NCBI GenBank assembly: GCA_900557505.1
Contig: USTC01000025.1
Location: 1-9,322, forward strand
Length of the DNA stretch: 9,322 bases
DNA from: an uncultured Collinsella sp.
GTDB taxonomy: Bacteria > Actinomycetota > Coriobacteriia > Coriobacteriales > Coriobacteriaceae
Direction of reading: 5' to 3'
Made by a program: the position numbers and the translations under genes. Shown one piece after another: positions 1 through 4,743 of this stretch. The notes under the pieces are model-generated. The model was not told the origin of the DNA, did not search any database, and saw only the letters and a program-made list of their open reading frames with translations. How positions within the stretch are numbered: position 1 is the first letter of the stretch; every line of letters starts with the position of its first letter.

Positions 1-1005
1 CGTCAGGGCAAGTATTTGTCATGGTTGGGCTGCGCTGCCTATGTCTTGTTTGACCAGGGCACCGAGGATCGGCTGTGCAGGCAGATTGTCGATGGATTTC
101 TGGATGAAGATCTAAGCGAGCCGTTCTTTAAGATTTACAACGGTCCGTGTACGGAAGAGGCCGTTGTCGAAATGGCTAAGGAAGCCCGGGCTGAGTATTG
201 CGACATGGTGGTGGGTATTGGCGGCGGCAAGATGCTCGATATCGCAAAAGCTGTTGCGTTTTATGCCGAGCTGCCGTTGTGCGTATGCCCCACGGCGGCT
301 TCGATGGACGGTCCGTGCAGCGCGATTTCGGTGCTGTATCACGAGGATGGGTCGTTCGACCGCTACCTGATGCTCGAGAAGAATCCAGACCTGGTCGTGG
401 TCGATACCAACGTGGTCGCGGCGGCCCCGCTGCGTATGACGGTCGCTGGTATGGGCGATGCGCTGGCAACGTACTTCGAGGCGCGTTCGTGCGCCGCGGC
501 GCACGGCGCCAACGAGCACGGTGGCACGCCGGGTCACTTGGCCCTGGTTGCGGCTCGTGCCTGTTATGACACGCTCATGGAGTGCGGCGTCGCTGCCAAG
601 CGCGATCTCAAAAAGGGCCGTATATCGCCGGCGGTTGAGCGCCTGATCGAGTGCAATATTCTGCTCTCGGGCGTTGGCTTTGAGAGTGGCGGTTTGGCGC
701 TGGCGCATGCCATCGCCAACGGCCTGACGATTTTGCCCGAGTGCAAAGCCATGCACGGCGAGGCCGTAGCGTTTGGTCTGGTGGTGCAGCTGCGCCTGGA
801 GCGTGCGCCCGAGCTTAATCAGGTGCTCGAGTTTTGCCAGCGCGTCGGTCTGCCGACGACGCTCGAGGAGCTGGGCCTTGACGAGATTTCCGATGCCGAC
901 CTGATGAGCGTTGCAGATGCGGCCTTTAGAAACGAACGCAATATGGCTAACGAACAGGCCAAGGTGACCAGACAAAAGCTCGTGCAGCTCATGTGCGAGG
1001 CATAG
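1..1005 (+). CDS. gldA: Glycerol dehydrogenase (iron-containing ADH superfamily), 5' truncated by window edge
   Basis: NAD-dependent oxidation of glycerol to dihydroxyacetone in the cytoplasm, or the reverse reaction; the family also acts on related diols. The frame is open to base 1 and the first visible residues (RQGKYL) align with the N-terminal part of GldA, so I judge that only about 12-15 residues are missing; 334 residues are present. Visible signatures, numbered from base 1: the NAD-binding glycine turn GIGGGK at 72-77, followed by LDIAKA; the CPTAASMDGPCSA segment; and the metal ligands D153 (MGDALATYFEAR), H236 (GLALAHAIANG) and H252 (MHGEAVAFG). The D-to-H spacing of 83 residues matches known GldA enzymes. 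A TTG at 16 could be read as a start, but the homology runs upstream of it. The C-terminus is somewhat shorter than in E. coli GldA. The next gene starts 150 bp downstream and appears to be separately transcribed. Family certain; substrate likely. Confidence 0.9.
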   Translation, partial: RQGKYLSWLGCAAYVLFDQGTEDRLCRQIVDGFLDEDLSEPFFKIYNGPCTEEAVVEMAKEARAEYCDMVVGIGGGKMLDIAKAVAFYAELPLCVCPTAASMDGPCSAISVLYHEDGSFDRYLMLEKNPDLVVVDTNVVAAAPLRMTVAGMGDALATYFEARSCAAAHGANEHGGTPGHLALVAARACYDTLMECGVAAKRDLKKGRISPAVERLIECNILLSGVGFESGGLALAHAIANGLTILPECKAMHGEAVAFGLVVQLRLERAPELNQVLEFCQRVGLPTTLEELGLDEISDADLMSVADAAFRNERNMANEQAKVTRQKLVQLMCEA

Positions 1006-1012
1006 TTTGGCG

Positions 1013-1036
1013 CTTGATTGACCTTGTGCAATCGAG
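1013..1036 (+). terminator. Weak hairpin after the glycerol dehydrogenase gene
   Basis: An 8-bp stem (1013-1020 with 1029-1036, one G-U pair) and an 8-nt loop lie just after the stop codon. No T-run follows. It may help end transcription, but the stem is modest and could be chance. Confidence 0.3.
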
Positions 1037-1084
1037 GCAGCGATAGGCTATGGGTTATTTCCCTCAAGGTGCGCCGCGTGTAAT

Positions 1085-1115
1085 TTGCCCGAGGCGTGGG
1101 CCGATAGCGTATCAT
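1085..1115 (+). promoter_or_regulatory. Possible promoter of the iron-sulfur protein gene
   Basis: TATCAT at 1110-1115 is a reasonable -10 box. The best -35 candidate is TTGCCC at 1085-1090, with a long 19-nt spacer. It would give a leader of about 35 nt before the start at 1156. Weak support, from motif match and position only. Confidence 0.3.
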
Positions 1116-1155
1116 TATCTCTTGCTTGTTTGCACTGCTCAGGGAGGGGCCGCGC

Positions 1156-2409
1156 ATGGCGCAGGAACACGATCTGTTTGATGACATTATCGAGATCAGC
1201 AAGGGTTTCGACTTTCTTAAAAACCCGCTTGGCGGTGTGACCGATGCACTCGATCCGTCGGCGCCGCAGTGGAATCCTGCCGACTACAAGGAGCGTCCGC
1301 GCGGTAACACCATTCCGTGCCTGACCTGCAAAAACGAAAAGAGCGGCTGCACCGCGTGCATGGACGTGTGCCCGGTCAACGCTATCGAGGTCGAGGAAGA
1401 CGCCATCGAGATTCTCGACTCCTGTCGCAAGTGCGGCCTGTGCGCCGCTGCCTGTCCGACCGAGGCAATCATCTCGCCGCGCCTGGCGCCCAAAAACCTG
1501 TATGACGATATCGTCTCTGCTGCTACGAGCCACGAGACCGCCTACGTCACCTGCACGCGCGCCCTTAAGCGCATGCCGCGTGAAAACGAGGTCGTCGTCG
1601 CCTGCGTGGGCGATATTACGGCCGAGACCTGGTTCTCGGTGCTGGCCGACTATCCCAACGTGAGCGTCTACCTGCCGTTGGGCGTGTGCGATAAATGCCG
1701 CAACACCGGCGGTGAGGACATTCTGGGCGAGGCGATTGCGAAGGCCGAGGAGTGGTCCGGCACGGGTATGGGCTTGGAGGTCGACCCCAAGAGCCTCAAA
1801 TGCCATAAGCGCCGCGAGTACGAGCGCAAGGAGTACATGGAAAAGATCGCCCGCACCACGGGCCTGACGGTGACCAAGCTCAATCCGGCGACGGCGGCGC
1901 TGGCCTCGGTGACGCAGAAGTTGAAGGCCCACCGTCACCAGATCACGCAGCTCGAGCGCACACTCAACACCATGTGCGGCACCACGACGACTAAGCGTCG
2001 CCGTTCGCTCACCCATGGGCGGCAGCTGGTGCTCTCGACACTGCAGAACCATCCCGAGCTTGCCCAGAACATGCAGGTGAGCACGCCGGAATGCGATTTT
2101 GACAAGTGCACGTCGTGCGGCGAGTGCGTCAATGCGTGCCCCACATCTGCCTGTGACCTGGTGGGAAGCGGCCGCTTTGCGTTGGAGTCCACGTATTGTT
2201 TAGGCTGTGGCGCCTGTGTCAAGGTTTGTCCCGAACATGCGCTCAAGCTGGTCGAGCACGATGCGTCCAATCTGGTCGTTGTCGACCCCGAGGCCGAGGA
2301 AAAGGCCGCTCAGAAGGCCAAGGCCCACGAGGAGGCCGAGAAGGTCAAGGCCGAGGCAAAGGAAAAGCTCAACAAGATGCTCGACCAAGTGGAAAAGCTC
2401 GCGGACTAG
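1156..2409 (+). CDS. Multi-cluster 4Fe-4S ferredoxin-type protein of unknown role
   Basis: A cytoplasmic electron-transfer type protein of 417 residues; I cannot assign the pathway. I chose the ATG at 1156 because AGGGAGG lies 8 nt before it; a TTG at 1126 is in frame but has no such site. N-terminal double-cluster module: C55, C58, C65, C68 and C72 (CLTC, then CTACMDVCP), then C90, C93, C96 and C100 (CRKCGLCAAACP). The middle region holds C133, C150 and a CDKC pair (C178, C181), then C216. A basic linker at about 255-290 includes KRRR. C-terminal module: C318, C321, C324, C328 (CTSCGECVNACP) and C348, C351, C354, C358 (CLGCGACVKVCP). The last 40 residues are Lys/Glu/Ala-rich and probably helical or coiled coil. 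There is no signal peptide, membrane segment, flavin motif or hydrogenase motif. It appears to stand alone: no redox partner gene is adjacent. The cluster motifs are certain; any link to formate, hydrogen or ferredoxin metabolism would be a guess. Confidence 0.85.
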   Translation: MAQEHDLFDDIIEISKGFDFLKNPLGGVTDALDPSAPQWNPADYKERPRGNTIPCLTCKNEKSGCTACMDVCPVNAIEVEEDAIEILDSCRKCGLCAAACPTEAIISPRLAPKNLYDDIVSAATSHETAYVTCTRALKRMPRENEVVVACVGDITAETWFSVLADYPNVSVYLPLGVCDKCRNTGGEDILGEAIAKAEEWSGTGMGLEVDPKSLKCHKRREYERKEYMEKIARTTGLTVTKLNPATAALASVTQKLKAHRHQITQLERTLNTMCGTTTTKRRRSLTHGRQLVLSTLQNHPELAQNMQVSTPECDFDKCTSCGECVNACPTSACDLVGSGRFALESTYCLGCGACVKVCPEHALKLVEHDASNLVVVDPEAEEKAAQKAKAHEEAEKVKAEAKEKLNKMLDQVEKLAD

Positions 2410-2427
2410 CTAAACGAGCGTAAATGA

Positions 2428-2460
2428 TGGCCGGTGGGACAGGTACTGCCCCGCCGGCCA
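2428..2460 (+). terminator. GC-rich hairpin after the iron-sulfur protein gene
   Basis: An 11-bp stem (2428-2438 with 2450-2460, one T-G pair) encloses an 11-nt loop, 18 nt past the stop codon. It is followed by A5, not T's, so it is not a canonical intrinsic terminator on this strand. Its position at a convergent junction supports a terminator role of the GC-rich, U-tract-free kind. Confidence 0.5.
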
Positions 2461-2531
2461 AAAAAGTTGCGGTGGAATAGTTCCTATCTTGCCCTTAAGC
2501 TGGCCATTCTAGGAGCTATTCCACCGCAACT
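2460..2531 (-). terminator. 22-bp-armed inverted repeat with T6 tail: intrinsic terminator of the gntR operon, possibly a dispersed palindrome
   Basis: Arms 2465-2486 and 2510-2531 match in 21 of 22 positions around a 23-nt loop (2487-2509). On the minus strand the stem is followed directly by six T's (complement of 2460-2465), and it begins 9 nt past the regulator's stop codon, so a terminator for the minus-strand operon fits well. The single mismatch (2481/2515) is a U-G pair in plus-strand RNA, so the stem can also fold in the convergent transcript. The arms are far longer than a terminator needs, which suggests a repeated genomic element. Confidence 0.7.
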
Positions 2532-2540
2532 AATAAATGG

Positions 2541-3296
2541 TTAGTTCATGCTGCTTTGGTGGCCGGTTCGACCGGTACCGTTGCGCGTCACGGTTTCATG
2601 GAGCAAAAAGAACCCGGGGACCTGTTTGGTCTCGGTGTATTCCATAAGGATACCGTCGGCGTTGTAGGTCTGTCCGCGTACAACGCCAAGTGCGTTAAAG
2701 TCGTCGAGATCGAGCACGCGCGCATCCTCGGGCGTGGGATGCTCGATCGTCACGTCGCGTTTTCCCGTGGCAATCTTAATGCCAAGGTCTTCTTCGAGGT
2801 AACGATAGATCGAGTCGTTGACAATCTCGGGTGTCAGTCCCGGTACCTGTGAGCTTAGGTAATAGGAGTCGTCGGAGCACACGGCCCGTCCGTCTGCATA
2901 ACGGATGCGTTTGGCACGCGTGAGCTCACAGCCTTCGGGAAACCCGGTAATCTTGGAGAGCGCCTTGCTGCAGATGAGGAGCTCAAAGACGGTGGTAACC
3001 GTTTTGAGCTCAAAGCCTCGGCTGGCTGCGATTTCCTTAAAGGTCTCGAGTCCGCCGCCACCACGACTCTTCTCGTCGCTGATGTTGCGAATGACGCGCA
3101 TGCCTTTGCCTTGCTGGGGGAGCACGTAACCATCTGCCGCAAGCATCGAGATGGCGCGACGGACCGTCATGCGCGAACAGTCAAACAGCTGCGTGAGCTC
3201 AGTTTCTGAAGGCAGATAACTCTGATAGGCGTATGTGCCGTCGTCAATCGACTGCTTCACGTTGTCATAAATAGTTTGGAAGATGGCTCGCGCCAT
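2541..3296 (-). CDS. GntR-family transcriptional regulator, HutC/TreR type with UTRA domain
   Basis: A DNA-binding regulator of 251 residues, probably a repressor released by a phosphorylated sugar. Residues 5-70 form the GntR winged helix (LPSETELTQLFDCSRMTVRR at 28-47, wing around QQGKGM at 61-66). Residues about 80-235 are a UTRA effector-binding domain. The stretches GGGLETFKEIAASRG, SIYRYLEEDLGI and GILMEYTETKQ closely resemble Bacillus TreR, the trehalose-6-phosphate-responsive repressor. The start is supported by AGGAG 6 nt upstream. It is the second gene of a minus-strand operon, 65 bp after the dehydrogenase gene. The divergent region 4388-4602 holds palindromes with the TCTAGA-like core known for HutC-subfamily operators, so it most likely controls both directions and itself. 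The ligand is probably the PTS-delivered disaccharide 6-phosphate (inference). It is not named treR because no trehalose-6-phosphate hydrolase is present. Confidence 0.88.
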   Translation of the reverse strand: MARAIFQTIYDNVKQSIDDGTYAYQSYLPSETELTQLFDCSRMTVRRAISMLAADGYVLPQQGKGMRVIRNISDEKSRGGGGLETFKEIAASRGFELKTVTTVFELLICSKALSKITGFPEGCELTRAKRIRYADGRAVCSDDSYYLSSQVPGLTPEIVNDSIYRYLEEDLGIKIATGKRDVTIEHPTPEDARVLDLDDFNALGVVRGQTYNADGILMEYTETKQVPGFFLLHETVTRNGTGRTGHQSSMN

Positions 3297-3316
3297 GACG
3301 GTCTCCTAGAGCTGAG

Positions 3317-3348
3317 TGCGCGAGCGGTGGATGAGGGCCGCCCGCGCA
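3317..3348 (-). promoter_or_regulatory. GC-rich hairpin between the dehydrogenase and regulator genes
   Basis: Arms 3317-3327 and 3338-3348 pair at 10 of 11 positions around a 10-nt loop. There is no T-run on either strand. It lies in the 65-bp gap of the minus-strand operon, about 10 nt before the regulator's ribosome binding site. It may slow readthrough, or protect or process the mRNA, keeping regulator levels below dehydrogenase levels; the function is inference. Confidence 0.45.
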
Positions 3349-3361
3349 GGTGTCAAGCGAT

Positions 3362-4387
3362 TTACTTGCTGGGGTCGATTATATATTTGCCCATGGCACG
3401 CAGCGCCGGGTCTGACAGGATGGCGCCGAGTTCGTCGAGGGAGGCTACCTTTGCGACCATCGAGGATACGTCGAGCCTGCCAGAGTCGATGAGCTCGAGC
3501 GCGCGACGCTGTGTGTAAGGGTTGATGTAGGACGAGGTGAGCACGAGCTCCTTCTGGAAGACCTCGAAGGGCTTGACGGTGATTGTCTCATCGGGCTTGG
3601 TGAGGCCGAACATCATGACCGTAGCCTTGTGGCCGGCGATCTGGATGGCCTGCTCGATGGTGACGGGCTTGCCGACGCATTCGATTACAACGTCGACGTT
3701 GCCGACGCCCTCCTGCTTCAGGCGGGCCGGGACGTCCTCGTGGATGGAATCAATTGCCAGGTCAGCGCCGAGTTTGAGTGCAACCTCGCGCTTGCCTTCG
3801 ACAGGCTCGAGCAAGACAACCTTGGTGGCGCCGGCGTTTTTGGCGAGCTGCATCATGAGCAGACCGATCATGCCACCGCCGATAACGACAACTGTGCTGC
3901 CGGGCTTGATGTTGCACATATCGATGCCGTGCAGGCAGCAGGCGACGGGCTCGGTCATAGCGCCCTGCTCGAAGCTGGTGTGATCGCCCAACTTGTAGAC
4001 TTGCTGCATATCCACGGAGCAGTACTCGGCAAAGCCGCCGTTAACGGTGGTGCCGTAACCGGTCATATGCTCGCAGTAGTGGTTGATTCCGTCGCGGCAG
4101 GGTTCACAGCAGCCGCAGGGATGGTTTGGGTCGATGCACACGCGATCGCCCGGTTTAAAGCCGGCGACGTCGCTGCCCACGGCCTCGACAACGCCGGCAA
4201 ACTCATGACCAAGGATCGTGGGCGGGGTAACGTCGGCTGCACCCTTGTCGCCTTCATAGATATGAACGTCGGTACCGCAGACGCCGCAAGCTTTGACGTT
4301 GATCAGAACGTCGCGCCTGCCCACGGCCGGCTTTGCCGATTCCTCGACTCTGAGGTCGTGCTTTCCATAGAAGACCGCGCTTTTCAT
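3362..4387 (-). CDS. Zinc-dependent medium-chain dehydrogenase, sorbitol/L-iditol dehydrogenase type
   Basis: A cytoplasmic NAD(P)-dependent polyol or secondary-alcohol dehydrogenase of 341 residues, the usual MDR length. Catalytic zinc ligands: C37 (CGVCGTD), H61-E62 (GHEFAG) and E146 (MTEPVACC, the Glu-Pro ligand seen in sorbitol dehydrogenases). Structural zinc: C91, C94, C97 and C105. The Rossmann turn is GGGMIG at 170-175, and the acidic E194 at the end of the next strand (VVLLEP) favours NAD over NADP. The start has AAGGAG 5 nt upstream (4393-4398 complement). It is the first gene of the minus-strand operon, facing the alpha-glucoside PTS genes. That context suggests it handles the aglycone released by the GH4 enzyme, for example sorbitol to fructose. 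Other MDR substrates (butanediol, threonine, galactitol phosphate) cannot be excluded from sequence alone. Confidence 0.88.
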   Translation of the reverse strand: MKSAVFYGKHDLRVEESAKPAVGRRDVLINVKACGVCGTDVHIYEGDKGAADVTPPTILGHEFAGVVEAVGSDVAGFKPGDRVCIDPNHPCGCCEPCRDGINHYCEHMTGYGTTVNGGFAEYCSVDMQQVYKLGDHTSFEQGAMTEPVACCLHGIDMCNIKPGSTVVVIGGGMIGLLMMQLAKNAGATKVVLLEPVEGKREVALKLGADLAIDSIHEDVPARLKQEGVGNVDVVIECVGKPVTIEQAIQIAGHKATVMMFGLTKPDETITVKPFEVFQKELVLTSSYINPYTQRRALELIDSGRLDVSSMVAKVASLDELGAILSDPALRAMGKYIIDPSK

Positions 4388-4423
4388 GGTGACTCCTTAA
4401 CGTGGCGGTGAATGTTGTAATGA

Positions 4424-4452
4424 AGTATAGGCATGTCTATAGATATAGACAA
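4424..4452 (-). promoter_or_regulatory. Promoter of the dehydrogenase-regulator operon
   Basis: Minus strand: -35 TTGTCT (4452-4447), 17-nt spacer, -10 TATACT (4429-4424). The predicted start near 4417 gives a 30-nt leader that includes the AAGGAG ribosome binding site. The spacer contains most of the operator palindrome 4434-4451, which also overlaps the -35 box. Confidence 0.6.
4434..4451. promoter_or_regulatory. Operator-like palindrome O1
   Basis: TGTCTATAGATATAGACA has 8-bp perfect arms with a 2-bp centre. On the minus strand it contains the 8-mer CTTGTCTA shared with O2 and O3 (complement of 4446-4453). It lies within the dehydrogenase promoter, a position suited to repression by the TreR-like regulator encoded in the same operon. 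Confidence 0.6.
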
Positions 4453-4454
4453 GC

Positions 4455-4468
4455 ACATCTAGACAAGT
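4455..4468. promoter_or_regulatory. Operator-like half-palindrome O2
   Basis: ACATCTAGACAAGT has a perfect TCTAGA core and one good arm. Its reverse complement shares the 12-mer ACTTGTCTAGAT with O3. Its CTTGTCTA half-site starts 14 bp from that of O1. It is probably an auxiliary site for the same regulator. Confidence 0.5.
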
Positions 4469-4533
4469 AGAAAAGAAATTTAAAATGCAGCCATCAGCTA
4501 TGTCAGATTTAGCAGGCGAAATACTGGACATAT

Positions 4534-4563
4534 ACCGTTTACGGCCAATAATCAACCGTTTAC
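4534..4563. repeat. Direct repeat of ACCGTTTAC phased at 21 bp
   Basis: Identical 9-mers lie at 4534-4542 and 4555-4563. The 21-bp offset is two helical turns, so both would face the same side of the DNA. They lie about 50-80 bp upstream of the predicted PTS start site, where an activator would bind. They do not resemble the TCTAGA operators, so a second regulator is likely if they are real. Confidence 0.45.
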
Positions 4564-4583
4564 CGACCGCAGTATTTATGCTA

Positions 4584-4599
4584 ACTTGTCTAGATAAGT
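4584..4599. promoter_or_regulatory. Operator-like palindrome O3
   Basis: ACTTGTCTAGATAAGT is a 16-bp palindrome with one mismatched pair and a TCTAGA core, like the sites bound by HutC-subfamily GntR proteins such as DasR and NagR. It abuts the PTS -10 element, so bound protein would block RNA polymerase. Confidence 0.65.
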
Positions 4600-4607
4600 G
4601 ATATGAT
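4599..4607 (+). promoter_or_regulatory. Extended -10 promoter of the PTS-GH4 operon
   Basis: TGATATGAT is an extended -10 element (TG-n-TATGAT). The -35 region at 17 nt is poor (TGCTAA at 4579-4584), which fits an extended -10 promoter that may need activation. The predicted start near 4614 gives a leader of about 130 nt before 4744. Confidence 0.5.
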
Positions 4608-4681
4608 AAAAATAGAAGCGCAAGAAGTCAGGGAAGCGGGCCCACCCGTCCTATTGCACGAGGTACACGCAAACGGCGCGT

Positions 4682-4711
4682 CTGCGGTCTCGAGTGAAGC
4701 CAAAACCGCAG
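4682..4711 (+). promoter_or_regulatory. Leader hairpin in the PTS mRNA
   Basis: A perfect 7-bp stem (4682-4688 with 4705-4711) closes a 16-nt loop in the predicted untranslated leader. There is no T-run and no similarity I recognise to a LicT/BglG-type antiterminator site. Its role is unknown. Confidence 0.3.
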
Positions 4712-4725
4712 CGCTCCGAATGAAG

Positions 4726-4743
4726 AGAGGGGGATTCCCCGTC
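4726..4743 (+). promoter_or_regulatory. Ribosome binding site of the PTS gene, partly inside a small hairpin
   Basis: AGAGGGGG (4726-4733) precedes the ATG at 4744. Its last four G's can pair with CCCC at 4737-4740 across a 3-nt loop, leaving only GTC before the start. This site decides the start at 4744 over 4603 and may modulate translation. Confidence 0.5.

Larger units (their letters stand above)
4388..4743. other. Divergent control region and PTS mRNA leader (no gene called)
   Basis: This 356-bp stretch separates the dehydrogenase and PTS genes. Part of it (roughly 4400-4610) is clearly AT-richer than the flanking genes. It holds, in order: the dehydrogenase promoter with an embedded palindrome, a second half-palindrome, a direct repeat phased at 21 bp, the PTS promoter with an embedded palindrome, and a leader of about 130 nt with small hairpins. 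An in-frame extension of the PTS reading frame back to 4603 is present, but I judge it non-coding because that ATG lies inside the -10 box. Confidence 0.75.

Noticed and set aside
1048..2052. A 334-codon minus-strand frame opposite the iron-sulfur protein gene
   Set aside because: The plus-strand frame has unmistakable cysteine cluster motifs; the antisense frame has none.
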